NCBI GenBank assembly: GCA_964420995.1
Contig: CAYQUX010000017.1
Location: forward strand, 1-64,000
DNA from: Leptolinea sp964420995
Lineage (GTDB): Bacteria; Chloroflexota; Anaerolineae; Anaerolineales; Anaerolineaceae
Length of the DNA: 64,000 nt
Direction: 5' to 3'
Part shown: piece by piece, positions 53,080 through 62,283 of the stretch
How the letters are laid out: each line of letters starts with the position of its first letter
Position numbering within the stretch: position 1 is the first letter of the stretch
Translations under genes and position numbers: made by a program
Notes under the pieces: generated by a model
Told to the model about the DNA's origin: nothing
Seen by the model: only the letters and a program-made list of their open reading frames with translations
Databases searched by the model: none

Positions 53080-54087
53080 TTATGCAGTCATCGTTAAGAC
53101 CTGAAATTCAGGCTGTTCCGGTTGTTTACCTGTCAGGCGTAAGAAGACCAGTGTCCAGATTGAACCAATATAGCTCTGCAAGACTCCCTGCAGGAAAATT
53201 ACCAGGGGAGTAAGGCAGCATAACATCACACCGACCAAACCCAACATTGTGGTCTGGGTGGATTGATCATTTGATACACCCATCATGGCCACCGGGATCA
53301 CCAGAAACACCAGCGGCAGGGAAATGATGATCCCAACAATACCGCCGCCAATTATGACGATCAAGGCCACAACGGCTACTGGGCCAAGGTTCTCCCGGCA
53401 GACTGACCAGCCGCGCTTAACAGCATCCAACAGACCCAGGTCTTCCACCACCAGGGCGATGTTCGCCTGCTCGATCAGGACGTTGAGCGCCATACCCACC
53501 GGCACAAGCAGACAGATCAACGGGAGCAGGCATACCAACCCGATACCGAAGGTGCCAACCGTCAGAAGGAGCAGGGGGATGATTAGGAGGATGACCGCCA
53601 CAGTCGCGGCCAATCCATACAGTAAATTCAGCAGGAAGGCTCTCCCAAAGAAAGGTGTGCTCTCCCCCCAGACCTGACCAAACCGCAGCGGTTCATGCCC
53701 CGCTTCCGCCAGAACCGTACCTCTGATTAGACCGATCCGGCCCATTGTTCCTACCATGACCAGAATCAGGCTGAAGAAAAGCACGAGGCATAACAGACCG
53801 ATTATGATCCCAATGTCGGGCATGGCGCCATTCGCTGTGTCTGTTAATTTCTCAAAGTTCTTGAAAAACTCTTCCAATTCGGGAAATTGTCCGTTGGAAA
53901 ATGGACCATTTCCATTGGTGATCCCATTCTGGTTACCCGGCAGGTTGTAATTCATGCTTGAATTGGAACCACCTCCACCTCCGCCGCCAGAGTTCTGGCT
54001 GCAGGAGGCGAGAATCCCAAATATCCACATGACTTTATTCTTCCAGATGATCTTCCAGGCTTTTGATAAAACTTCCCCTAATTCCAT
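53080..54087 (-). CDS. Multi-pass membrane protein, function unknown
   Basis: A 335-aa protein starting MELGEVLSKAWKIIWKNKVMW, with GGGAG 9 nt upstream. Several long hydrophobic helices alternate with short loops, and a low-complexity Gly/Ser/Asn stretch lies at about 35-60. It resembles the glycerophosphoryl-diester phosphodiesterase membrane-domain-like and DUF7544-type proteins of many bacteria, with no catalytic residues visible. It lies between guaA and the vWA/FHA gene on the same strand, so it may be co-transcribed with the latter. The longer open frame to 54189 would overlap guaA. Confidence 0.7.
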   Translation of the reverse strand: MELGEVLSKAWKIIWKNKVMWIFGILASCSQNSGGGGGGGSNSSMNYNLPGNQNGITNGNGPFSNGQFPELEEFFKNFEKLTDTANGAMPDIGIIIGLLCLVLFFSLILVMVGTMGRIGLIRGTVLAEAGHEPLRFGQVWGESTPFFGRAFLLNLLYGLAATVAVILLIIPLLLLTVGTFGIGLVCLLPLICLLVPVGMALNVLIEQANIALVVEDLGLLDAVKRGWSVCRENLGPVAVVALIVIIGGGIVGIIISLPLVFLVIPVAMMGVSNDQSTQTTMLGLVGVMLCCLTPLVIFLQGVLQSYIGSIWTLVFLRLTGKQPEQPEFQVLTMTA

Positions 54088-54109
54088 TGCGATAATCTCC
54101 CTGTTTTTA

Positions 54110-55663
54110 TTATTCCCATTCAATGGTGCCGGGCGGTTTGCTGGTGATATCGTAAACGACCCGGTTGACTCCCGTGACCTCATTGACAATCCGGTTGGCT
54201 GTTCTGGCCAGCAGGTCTGCCGGCAGGCGCGCCCAATCTGCGGTCATGAAATCATCCGTGGTTACGGCGCGAAGAGCGACCACTTCCTGATAGGTACGCT
54301 GATCGCCCATAACACCCACCGAACGTACCGGCAAAAGTACGGCAAACGCCTGTGCCGCCCGCTCTTCATCACCGGCTGCGCGGGTTTTCAACCACCCGGC
54401 CGACGATAATTCTTCGGTGAAGATGGCATCAGCATTCCGCAGCCGCTCCAACCGTTCAGCGGTGATCTCGCCCAGGCAGCGTACCGCCAACCCCGGGCCC
54501 GGGAAGGGCTGCCGCCAGATGAGTTCCGGCGGTAATCCAAGCGCCTCGCCAACCAGGCGGACTTCGTCTTTAAAGAAATAGCGTAGCGGTTCCACCAGCT
54601 TGAATTGCATATCTTCCGGAAGCCCGCCCACGTTGTGGTGGGTTTTTATGCGGGCGGCTTTATTGCGCTCAGGCGCGCTTGATTCGACCACATCCGGATA
54701 GATGGTGCCCTGAACCAGGTAATCGATCTTCCCCAGACTGCGGGCGTGATTCTCAAACACGCGGATGAAGGTTTCTCCGATTACCTTGCGTTTTGTTTCC
54801 GGGTCAGTCACCCTCTCAAGGCCGTGTAGGAACCATTCAGACGCATCGATACACACAAAGCGTTCCCCAAGCATGGGAACGAAAGCCTGTTCAACATACT
54901 GCCGCTCATTCTTGCGCAGCAGACCATGATCAACAAAAACCGCGTTCAACCGGTCCCCGGATGCCCGGGCGGCAAGGGCGGTGGCCACGCTCGAATCGAC
55001 TCCACCGGACACGGCTGAAAGAAGACGCGCTTCACCTGCCACAGAACGGATGCGCTCAACAGCCAGATCGATCATGGATGAAGGCGTCCAGTCGGCTCTG
55101 GCCTGGCAAATTTCCAGCACAAAGCGGCGCAGAATTTCCATACCGCGGGGAGTGTGGCGGACTTCAGGGTGGAATTGAACACCATAAATTCTGCGGGATT
55201 CATTTCCCATGGCCGCGAAGGGGCAATTGGGATTTTCCGCCAGGATGGTAAAACCATCCGGGATGCTATCAATGCGGTCACCGTGCGACATCCAAACATC
55301 ATGCGAACCGTCTGGAATCAGGCGGTTGGTTTTGCCAACCCTGATCTGCGAAGGTCCAAATTCCTTTTCGCCGGCCGGGATCACTTTTCCCCCAAGAATG
55401 CGCGTAATGGCCTGCATGCCATAGCAGATTCCCAGCAGGGGAACCCCCGCTCCCATCACAAAGGGATCTATAGATGGAGCGCCTTCGTCGTAAACAGACG
55501 AAGGCCCCCCGGATAGGATAATACCAAGCGGTTTAAGAGCCGCCATTTTTTCTGCGGGAGTATCCCAGGGAAGGATTTCGCTGTAAACGTGCAGTTCGCG
55601 AATCCGGCGGGCAATTAATTGGGTGTATTGTGAACCGAAATCGAGTATAAGAATTGTATCCAT
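54110..55663 (-). CDS. guaA: GMP synthase (glutamine-hydrolysing)
   Basis: Converts XMP to GMP using glutamine and ATP. At 517 aa it has the class-I amidotransferase domain (about 1-190, nucleophile C80 in GICYGMQ), the ATP-pyrophosphatase PP-loop (SGGVDSS, about 220-226) and the C-terminal dimerisation domain ending in the conserved KPPGTIEWE. It is divergent from pstS. A TATAAT at 55691-55696 on the minus strand could be the -10 of its promoter. Confidence 0.98.
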   Translation of the reverse strand: MDTILILDFGSQYTQLIARRIRELHVYSEILPWDTPAEKMAALKPLGIILSGGPSSVYDEGAPSIDPFVMGAGVPLLGICYGMQAITRILGGKVIPAGEKEFGPSQIRVGKTNRLIPDGSHDVWMSHGDRIDSIPDGFTILAENPNCPFAAMGNESRRIYGVQFHPEVRHTPRGMEILRRFVLEICQARADWTPSSMIDLAVERIRSVAGEARLLSAVSGGVDSSVATALAARASGDRLNAVFVDHGLLRKNERQYVEQAFVPMLGERFVCIDASEWFLHGLERVTDPETKRKVIGETFIRVFENHARSLGKIDYLVQGTIYPDVVESSAPERNKAARIKTHHNVGGLPEDMQFKLVEPLRYFFKDEVRLVGEALGLPPELIWRQPFPGPGLAVRCLGEITAERLERLRNADAIFTEELSSAGWLKTRAAGDEERAAQAFAVLLPVRSVGVMGDQRTYQEVVALRAVTTDDFMTADWARLPADLLARTANRIVNEVTGVNRVVYDITSKPPGTIEWE

Positions 55664-55718
55664 TGGCCTGACCAGTGAGGGGTTCTTTCCATTATACAGG
55701 ATTAGGCGAAAAAATCCG

Positions 55719-55749
55719 CTGACAGAACCATCCTGTCATCAGATATAAT
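55719..55749 (+). promoter_or_regulatory. Promoter region of pstSCAB with inverted repeat
   Basis: TATAAT at 55744-55749 lies only 7 nt before the pstS ATG, so the mRNA may be leaderless. Just upstream CTGACAG (55719-55725) and CTGTCATCAG (55733-55742) form an imperfect inverted repeat where the -35 should be. This resembles a Pho-type site in sequence (CTGTCAT), but not in the usual tandem layout. A regulated promoter is inferred. Confidence 0.5.
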
Positions 55750-55756
55750 TGCAGGA

Positions 55757-56647
55757 ATGAAATCCGCCGCACATATCATTTTCGCGACGGTCTTGTTGCT
55801 GGGAGCCTGCGCCCCGGCTTCTCAAACCGTTCAAACAACAGATAGTTCCGGTTCCGCTTATCTGCAGAACAAAGGCTCTGATACCATGGTCAACCTCGCC
55901 CTATTATGGGCGGAAGCCTATCAGAATATATACCCTGACGTACGGCTTTCGGTGACGGGTGGTGGTTCGGGTACCGGCATAACCGCGTTGATGACCAATA
56001 CTGTGGATATTGCCAATGCCTCACGGGCCATCAAACCCGAGGAGATTACAGAAGCCGAATCGAAAGGGTTCAAACCGGTTGAGTTTATTGTCGCTCGCGA
56101 CGCCATCGGGGTGATCGTTAACCCGGCCAACCCGGTCAATCACCTGACCCTGGAACAGGTCTCAAAAATTTACCAGGGCATCTTCACCAACTGGTCTGAA
56201 GTGGGCGGTGAAAACCGACCCATTGTCTGTCTCTCACGCGAGTCCAATTCGGGGACGCACGTCTATTTTCTTGAGACGGTTATTCGCCTGGGGGATAAAA
56301 AAAGCAAAGTCCTTTTCTCCCCCTCCACGTTATTACTGCCTTCATCGGAAGGGATCATCGCAGAGGTGCATGAAAACCCTAATGCCATCGGGTATGACGG
56401 TCTGGGATACATTACATCTGATGTCAAGCTGCTTTCCGTGGCGGTAGATAAAGATTCAGACTACATTCTGCCTTCCGTTCAGACAGTTAACGAAAACCTG
56501 TACCCCATATCCCGTGATCTCTACATGTATACCCACGGTGAGCCAACCGGCGCCGTTAAAAAATACCTGGACTGGATCATGGAACCACAGGCACAGAAAA
56601 TTGTGGCTGATTCGGGTTTCGTACCGGTAAAGGTCCCTGGAACCTGA
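55757..56647 (+). CDS. pstS: Phosphate ABC transporter substrate-binding lipoprotein
   Basis: A 296-aa phosphate-binding lipoprotein: short signal with lipobox LLLGAC, then the PstS-like fold. Phosphate-contacting motifs are NKGSDTM (about 36-42), GGGSGTGI and the SRESNSGTHVYF block (about 158-169). It is the first gene of pstSCAB. Unusually for a binding protein, the ATG has no spaced ribosome site and the -10 is 7 nt away. Confidence 0.93.
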   Translation: MKSAAHIIFATVLLLGACAPASQTVQTTDSSGSAYLQNKGSDTMVNLALLWAEAYQNIYPDVRLSVTGGGSGTGITALMTNTVDIANASRAIKPEEITEAESKGFKPVEFIVARDAIGVIVNPANPVNHLTLEQVSKIYQGIFTNWSEVGGENRPIVCLSRESNSGTHVYFLETVIRLGDKKSKVLFSPSTLLLPSSEGIIAEVHENPNAIGYDGLGYITSDVKLLSVAVDKDSDYILPSVQTVNENLYPISRDLYMYTHGEPTGAVKKYLDWIMEPQAQKIVADSGFVPVKVPGT

Positions 56648-56649
56648 AA

Positions 56650-57555
56650 ATGGACGAATTGCGCTCCGTACCTGTCTGGAAGGAAACCCTGGCTACCCGT
56701 GTGATACAGGTTTGCGGGTATTCAAGCATTATTTTTGTCCTGTTGATTCTCTATTTCCTGCTCAGTGAAGGTGTGCCGGCGTTGTGGACGGTGGACATGA
56801 ACAGCCTGTTCGGCACCCGCTGGTATCCCACAGAAAGTCATTTCGGCCTCTGGCCGCTGGTTTTTGGTTCGATTATCGTCACACTGGGCGCTGGCCTGGT
56901 TTCCATTCCTCTCGGTGTGGGAACGGCCGTGTATATCTCCGAGGTATCGCCCGCCTGGACCAAAGAGATACTAAAGCCGCTTGTGGAACTGCTGGCTGGA
57001 TTACCCTCGGTGGTACTCGGTTTTCTGGGCATCCAGGTGCTGGTGCCGTTCATGCGCCGCTTCCTTGACCTGCCCACTGGTCTAACGGCATTGACCGGAG
57101 CCATTTTGCTGGGGATGATCTCCATTCCCACCATCGTTTCAGTGGGTGAAGACGCATTGAACACTGTCCCCAGGTCCTACCGGGAAGCGTCCATGGCATT
57201 GGGGGCCACCCGCTGGCAAACCATCTGGGGGATCACCCTTCCGGCGGCCCGCTCGGGCATGATCACGGCCGTGCTGCTTGGACTTGGCCGTGCCATGGGC
57301 GAAACCATGGCGGTTATGATGGTCACCGGCAACGCGCCGGTCATGCCGCAGGGTTTACAGGCGATCATTCTGCCCATCCGCACCATGACGGCGACTGTAG
57401 CCTCGGAAATGGGCGAGGTGGCTGCCGGCAGTGTTCATTACAGCGTGTTGTTCCTCATCGGCATCGTCCTTTTTCTGATCTCGCTACTCGTCAATGTGCT
57501 GGCGTTTACATTGACCTCCCGGCGAACCACTCGCAGCGAACGGCTGCTTTCCTAG
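56650..57555 (+). CDS. pstC: Phosphate ABC transporter permease PstC
   Basis: Membrane subunit of 301 aa with about six transmembrane helices and the permease loop EASMALGATRWQTIWGITLP (about 178-197). The start is 2 nt after the pstS stop, indicating coupling. The N-terminal cytoplasmic stretch and first helix match PstC. Confidence 0.94.
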   Translation: MDELRSVPVWKETLATRVIQVCGYSSIIFVLLILYFLLSEGVPALWTVDMNSLFGTRWYPTESHFGLWPLVFGSIIVTLGAGLVSIPLGVGTAVYISEVSPAWTKEILKPLVELLAGLPSVVLGFLGIQVLVPFMRRFLDLPTGLTALTGAILLGMISIPTIVSVGEDALNTVPRSYREASMALGATRWQTIWGITLPAARSGMITAVLLGLGRAMGETMAVMMVTGNAPVMPQGLQAIILPIRTMTATVASEMGEVAAGSVHYSVLFLIGIVLFLISLLVNVLAFTLTSRRTTRSERLLS

Positions 57556-57564
57556 GTAGACGGT

Positions 57565-58425
57565 ATGCGAAGACGGCTGCTCATCCCTCAACAGGTGGAA
57601 AAACTGGGTTTTGGATTCCTGTTCCTGATCAGCTTAATAACTGTCATCCCGATCATCGTCATTGTTTTGTATATTTTCCACCAGGGAACTCCGGCCATCT
57701 CCTGGGAGTTTCTGACAGCCATGCCCAGTAATGGCATGAAAGCCGGTGGGTTATGGCCGGCCATCATTGGCACGTTTTACCTTACCCTGGGTACGGCCAT
57801 TTTCTCGGTTCCGCTGGGTATTGCCGCGGCCATCTATATCGCGGAATACGCGCCGAATAACCGCTGGACGCGCCTGATCCGCATTGCCATCATCAACCTG
57901 GCCGGAATACCATCCGTGGTGTACGGTCTGTTCGGGCTTGGATTATTCGTGGTCTTCATGGGATTTGGCACCAGCATTCTGGCGGCTTCCTTAACCCTGT
58001 CAATTATGACCCTGCCGGTGATCATCAGTACCACAGAGGAAGCGTTGCGCTCGGTGCCCACATCCTTCCGTGTGGTCAGTATTTCGCTGGGCGCCACCCG
58101 CTGGCAGACGATCAGACGTATTGTGCTGCCTCAGGCGCTGCCGGGAATTATCACCGGAGTGATCCTCGGCCTGGAACGCGCCGCCGGTGAGACCGCGCCC
58201 ATTCTGTTCACCGGAGCTGCCTTCTTCCTGCCCCGGCTGCCGCAGTCTCCTCTGGATGCGACCATGGCACTGCCATACCACCTGTTTGTAATATCTACAC
58301 AGGTGCCCGGTATGCCGATCCAGATCCAGTATGGAACTGTGCTGGTGCTGCTCCTGTTTGTGCTGGGCATGAATATCGCCGCGACCGTCATCCGCTCGCG
58401 GGCGCGGGCGCGCAGGCAATGGTGA
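57565..58425 (+). CDS. pstA: Phosphate ABC transporter permease PstA
   Basis: Second permease, 286 aa with about six helices. The cytoplasmic loop VVSISLGATRWQTIRRIVLP (about 171-190) parallels that of PstC. It follows pstC after 9 nt. The C-terminal positively charged tail is RSRARARRQW. Confidence 0.94.
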   Translation: MRRRLLIPQQVEKLGFGFLFLISLITVIPIIVIVLYIFHQGTPAISWEFLTAMPSNGMKAGGLWPAIIGTFYLTLGTAIFSVPLGIAAAIYIAEYAPNNRWTRLIRIAIINLAGIPSVVYGLFGLGLFVVFMGFGTSILAASLTLSIMTLPVIISTTEEALRSVPTSFRVVSISLGATRWQTIRRIVLPQALPGIITGVILGLERAAGETAPILFTGAAFFLPRLPQSPLDATMALPYHLFVISTQVPGMPIQIQYGTVLVLLLFVLGMNIAATVIRSRARARRQW

Positions 58426-58428
58426 CAC

Positions 58429-59184
58429 ATGGATAAGATTGTTATCGAAAACCTCACCCTCACCTATTCTGATGGCACAGAAAGCCTCAAGAATATTTCC
58501 ATGACCGTCCAGGCGAATGCCATCACCGTTTTGTTTGGACCCGCCGGCGGGGGTAAATCTTCATTACTGCGCGTACTGAACCGCCTGAACGACCTGGCAG
58601 ACGTGACCGTGTTGAAGGGCAAAGCCTTGATCAATGGAGAGGACATCTTATCGCCTGATCTGGATGTCAGCGCGCTGCGCCGACGGGTGGGAATGGTCTT
58701 CTCGCGGCCGGTGCCGCTGCCCTTGAGCATCTATGACAATGTGTCTTATGGGCTGGTAATGGCCGGTATAAAAAACCGAAAAAAACTGGATGAGGCGGTG
58801 GAACTGGCTCTCCATCAATGTGTTCTTTGGGATGAAGTCAAGGATCGTTTGAATGATCCGGGTATCGCTCTTTCCGGGGGGCAGCAGCAACGCCTGTGCA
58901 TGGCACGCGTGCTGGCCCTGCAGCCCGAGATCATTTTGCTGGATGAACCCACCTCCGCGTTGGATCCCCTGGCGACGGCCAAGATTGAAGAGCTGCTGCG
59001 CGAATTGAAAGAAAAGTTCACCATTGTGATCGCCCCGCATAACACACAACAATCCGCACGTATCAGCGATATGGCAGCCTTCTTCCTGCAGGGCGAACTG
59101 GTGGAATACGCTCCCGCGGAGACAATGTTTACCCTGCCCAGGGACAAACGCACCCAGGATTACATTACCGGACGCTTTGGTTGA
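58429..59184 (+). CDS. pstB: Phosphate ABC transporter ATPase PstB
   Basis: ATPase subunit of 251 aa. Walker A is GPAGGGKSS rather than the usual GPSGCGKST, still within consensus; the signature is LSGGQQQRLCMARVLA and Walker B is ILLDEPTSALDP. The three-base gap after pstA indicates co-transcription. No phoU follows, although it often ends pst operons; the next gene runs the other way. Confidence 0.93.
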   Translation: MDKIVIENLTLTYSDGTESLKNISMTVQANAITVLFGPAGGGKSSLLRVLNRLNDLADVTVLKGKALINGEDILSPDLDVSALRRRVGMVFSRPVPLPLSIYDNVSYGLVMAGIKNRKKLDEAVELALHQCVLWDEVKDRLNDPGIALSGGQQQRLCMARVLALQPEIILLDEPTSALDPLATAKIEELLRELKEKFTIVIAPHNTQQSARISDMAAFFLQGELVEYAPAETMFTLPRDKRTQDYITGRFG

Positions 59185-59190
59185 TCCGGG

Positions 59191-60135
59191 TTATATGGTG
59201 CGGTTTACGTTCTCTACAGAGACAGTCTGCTTGAACTGTTCCGAATAGCGCACCTGCATGTAGCTCATGGGCGCATTGCCAGCCAGGGGGCCTGTGGTGA
59301 CGCCCCACACCAGCCGGTGAGCTTCATCAAACCAATCATTTCCGTCGCCCCCCGCGTAAACCATGTCCCCCTGAGCCGGACGAATGGAAGCCGAAGTCGC
59401 GCGTACTCTTGTTTCAAACAGGCCGGAATCTTCTGAAAATTCTTTATCCGCCGCGCCGATTCCATGAACCAGCTGGTTTTCTTTGATGATATCTACAGCC
59501 TCAATCACCCCGTCGTCCTTGGCAGTAAACGTCACGCTGGTGCCATCACGTAATTTCAGGGTTGTGTGCGTGTTGCTGGATTTCAAGTCGGAAAACTCAC
59601 CGTTGTAGTTCCCTTCCTGGTCTGATGTATCCACGTGCGGGTCGCCCCAGATGGTGGTGCTTTTTCCGGTTGATTTGTCGGTTATTTTAAAGGTGACCCC
59701 GTCAATAAACTCAAACGAATAGAGATTGGTTTCCGCCAGATGTTTATTGCGAACCACCAGGCCATCCACAGGCTCGTAGGATTTCCACTCAATTTCAAGA
59801 GAGGTTGAGGACGACTGGGTAATCGTCACTTTTTCTGTCGCCGTCCCGCTTGAGTCAGTTGGAGCCTGATCACGCACGGTTTTCAACTGTTTGATCAGGT
59901 CTGATAATTTGACATCCACGTTCATATCAACGCTGGCTGCCTGTTTTACCGCCGGGGATGTGTTGGTTTTGGATTCCACCCCACCGCTGAGCTGGATCTC
60001 ATCCTCATCGATGATCTCTTTAAATGATTTTGTCTCGGCTGTGGGATCCTTGCGATGCTTCTCTATCTCGCGGGTCAATAACAGCAACCGACGAGCCATA
60101 ACCAGAGATTGTAGCGAATCCGATCCAACGTACAC
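59191..60135 (-). CDS. Protein with DUF1521-like (metal-induced self-cleavage) motif
   Basis: A 314-aa protein without a signal peptide or membrane helix. The N-terminus (about 1-100) is charged and helical. The middle contains GDPHVD at 164-169, followed by strand-rich sequence (LKLRDGTSVTFTAKDDG). In the Bradyrhizobium effector NopE1, DUF1521 domains cleave themselves at GD-PHVD when Ca2+ binds; the surrounding pattern here is similar. Secretion is not obvious and no type III system is present. It converges on pstB and is divergent from the cobalamin operon. A vWD-like or other GDPH protein is the main alternative. Confidence 0.6.
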   Translation of the reverse strand: MYVGSDSLQSLVMARRLLLLTREIEKHRKDPTAETKSFKEIIDEDEIQLSGGVESKTNTSPAVKQAASVDMNVDVKLSDLIKQLKTVRDQAPTDSSGTATEKVTITQSSSTSLEIEWKSYEPVDGLVVRNKHLAETNLYSFEFIDGVTFKITDKSTGKSTTIWGDPHVDTSDQEGNYNGEFSDLKSSNTHTTLKLRDGTSVTFTAKDDGVIEAVDIIKENQLVHGIGAADKEFSEDSGLFETRVRATSASIRPAQGDMVYAGGDGNDWFDEAHRLVWGVTTGPLAGNAPMSYMQVRYSEQFKQTVSVENVNRTI

Positions 60136-60259
60136 AAAAGCCTCCCCGCCAGAAGGTATATCTTATGTATCCGTATTCGGTCGAATGGCCGGGTTCTGTA
60201 TATACCACCGGCGTAAAAAAAGCATTAATTCACTCTGGTAATCAGACATGGGAGATGAT

Positions 60260-60288
60260 TTGACAAACCGCAATGCCTGCAATACACT
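60260..60288 (+). promoter_or_regulatory. Promoter of the cobalamin-riboswitch operon
   Basis: TTGACA (60260-60265) and TACACT (60283-60288) are spaced by 17 bp. The start would be near 60295, just before the riboswitch. Confidence 0.78.
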
Positions 60289-60299
60289 TGCTCTCAGAA

Positions 60300-60422
60300 A
60301 AATAAGTGCCAGGGAATATCAGGGAAGCTGGTGATCCGAGATTTTGGAAAGTCCAGCACTGTGCCGCAACTGTGACCGGTGATTCATGCCGGAAGTCAGG
60401 ATACCTGCCGGCTTAAGCCGTA
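60300..60422 (+). ncRNA. Cobalamin riboswitch
   Basis: The B12-element core appears in order: AGGGAAGCTGGTG, the paired CCAGCACTG, GCCGCAACTGTGACC, and GCCGGAAGTCAGGATACC followed by TGCCGGC. Transcription starts a few bases upstream, and a terminator follows 50 nt downstream, before cobT. Adenosylcobalamin should stop transcription of the salvage genes. Confidence 0.95.
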
Positions 60423-60472
60423 AACTCTGTCCGGACCAGACAGCGGCTGTTTCAATACTTGATTAATCCATT

Positions 60473-60494
60473 GTCCGGGAAACCGGACTTTTTT
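60473..60494 (+). terminator. Terminator of the cobalamin riboswitch
   Basis: A stem GTCCGG/CCGGAC with a GAAA loop followed by six T's lies between the aptamer and cobT. Confidence 0.92.
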
Positions 60495-60514
60495 ATTGAA
60501 AGGTGATATCAATC

Positions 60515-61558
60515 GTGCTGCGCTTACCCACCATCCCCCAACCCGATCAGACCATCGCAAAACTGGCCTGGCAGCGGCAGAATAAACTTACCAAACCCAC
60601 CGGAAGCCTGGGCCGGTTGGAGGAACTTTCGGTTCAAATCGCATCCATTCAGGGCACAGTAACACCGGATGTTTCCCGCAAGGCTGTTGTGGTGATGGCC
60701 GGTGATCATGGTGTGACGCGTGAAGGCGTGAGCGCCTACCCGTCAGACGTGACCCCGCAAATGGTGATGAACTTCCTTGCCGGTGGAGCGGCCATCAACG
60801 TGCTGGCCAGGCAGGCAGGCGCGCGGGTTTGCGTGGTGGATATGGGTGTGGCGGTTGACTTCCCGGCTGATGCACGGGTGATCAACGCCAAGGTGGATCA
60901 TGGAACACGCAATATGGCGCAGGGACCGGCCATGACCCGTCAGCAGGCGGAATTGTGCCTCTCCCGTGGTATGGATGTTGCCAACCGGGAAATTGACCGC
61001 GGGCTCGATTTGATTGCCACCGGCGATATGGGGATCGGGAATACCACCCCATCCTCCGCTCTGGCTGCTGTGTTTACCGGTGAAGCGGTGGAGCGGGTAA
61101 CCGGCAGGGGTACCGGTGTTGATGATAAAGGGTTGGCGGCCAAGATAACCGTCATAAAAAAATCCATTCAGGTTAACCAACCTGACAGGAGAGATCCATT
61201 GGATGTGCTGGCGAAGGTGGGCGGATTTGAGATAGGCGGCCTGGCAGGTTTGATCGTCGGGGCGGCGGCCCGGCGCGTGCCTGTGGTGGTGGACGGTTTT
61301 ATCTCCACGGCAGCCGCGCTGCTGGCTGTGGAACTGTCACCAGATGTGCGTCCGTATCTGATTGCCGCGCACCGTTCTGTGGAGATCGGGCAGCGCGCCA
61401 TGCTGGAAAAGATCGGCGTGGAGCCGTTGATGGACTTTAACATGCGGCTGGGGGAGGGTACCGGCGCCGCCCTGGCTTTTCACATAATTGAGGCATCGGT
61501 GCGACTGTTGAATGAGATGGCCACTTTTGAAGATGCGGGAGTTTCAGACCGGGCATGA
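60515..61558 (+). CDS. cobT: Nicotinate-nucleotide:dimethylbenzimidazole phosphoribosyltransferase
   Basis: Makes alpha-ribazole phosphate for the lower ligand of cobalamin. The KPTGSLGRLE segment and the GDHGV motif are diagnostic. GTG at 60515 has AGGTGA 8 nt upstream and gives 347 aa; an in-frame GTG at 60503 would lie inside that ribosome site. It ends in an ATGA overlap with cobS. First gene after the B12 riboswitch. Confidence 0.95.
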   Translation: MLRLPTIPQPDQTIAKLAWQRQNKLTKPTGSLGRLEELSVQIASIQGTVTPDVSRKAVVVMAGDHGVTREGVSAYPSDVTPQMVMNFLAGGAAINVLARQAGARVCVVDMGVAVDFPADARVINAKVDHGTRNMAQGPAMTRQQAELCLSRGMDVANREIDRGLDLIATGDMGIGNTTPSSALAAVFTGEAVERVTGRGTGVDDKGLAAKITVIKKSIQVNQPDRRDPLDVLAKVGGFEIGGLAGLIVGAAARRVPVVVDGFISTAAALLAVELSPDVRPYLIAAHRSVEIGQRAMLEKIGVEPLMDFNMRLGEGTGAALAFHIIEASVRLLNEMATFEDAGVSDRA

Positions 61559-62283
61559 AATACCTGCGGCTGGCATTTTCCATGCTGACCATATTACCAG
61601 CCGGGGATCTGGCCGAATCTCCACGGTCGGGTGATTCAGGCCGGGCGGCTGTCTGGTATCCCTTTGTCGGTCTGATCATCGGTCTTATAACCGCGTCTGG
61701 CTGGTGGCTATCCCGTCAATTGTTTGCCACTCCGCTGGCGGCCGGGTTGACTCTGGCACTGTGGGTCGGGTTGACCGGCGGCTTGCACCTGGATGGCCTG
61801 GCGGACAGCTTTGACGGCCTGTTTACCGGCTCCACCCGCGAACGCAGATTGGAGATCATGGCGGATCCGCGGCTGGGAAGTTTTGGAGTCATCGCACTGG
61901 TAGTATTCCTGATCATCAAAACAGCTGCCCTGGCTGCACAACCGGGGAACAACATCCCCTTCGTGATCCTTTTTGCCTGTGTTTTCAGCCGCTGGTTGGT
62001 CCTTCTTGCTGGAAGGCAGCCGCTGGCCCGTGAGGGCGGCATGGCTGGTGATTTTTCATCCGGGTTGACCAACCGTGCAATTTTCACGGCCGCCTTTTTC
62101 CCTGCCGTGTTAATGGTAGTCGGCGGCTGGCGGGCGGCGTTGTCTGCCGGTGTGGCCGCCCTGGCCGCGGTTGGTATTCTGGCCGTGGTACGTAATCGCA
62201 TTGGCGGCGTGACCGGCGACGTGTTTGGCCTCATTATTGAATCTTCAGAATTGATGGTATTGTTAACCTATGCGGCTTTCTGA
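61555..62283 (+). CDS. cobS: Adenosylcobinamide-GDP ribazoletransferase (cobalamin synthase)
   Basis: Integral membrane enzyme that joins AdoCbi-GDP and alpha-ribazole. At 242 aa with about six helices, it has the acidic motif GGLHLDGLADSFDGLF (about 77-92) and GSFG. Its start overlaps the cobT stop, and its end overlaps the start of the next gene by 14 nt. Confidence 0.94.
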   Translation: MKYLRLAFSMLTILPAGDLAESPRSGDSGRAAVWYPFVGLIIGLITASGWWLSRQLFATPLAAGLTLALWVGLTGGLHLDGLADSFDGLFTGSTRERRLEIMADPRLGSFGVIALVVFLIIKTAALAAQPGNNIPFVILFACVFSRWLVLLAGRQPLAREGGMAGDFSSGLTNRAIFTAAFFPAVLMVVGGWRAALSAGVAALAAVGILAVVRNRIGGVTGDVFGLIIESSELMVLLTYAAF

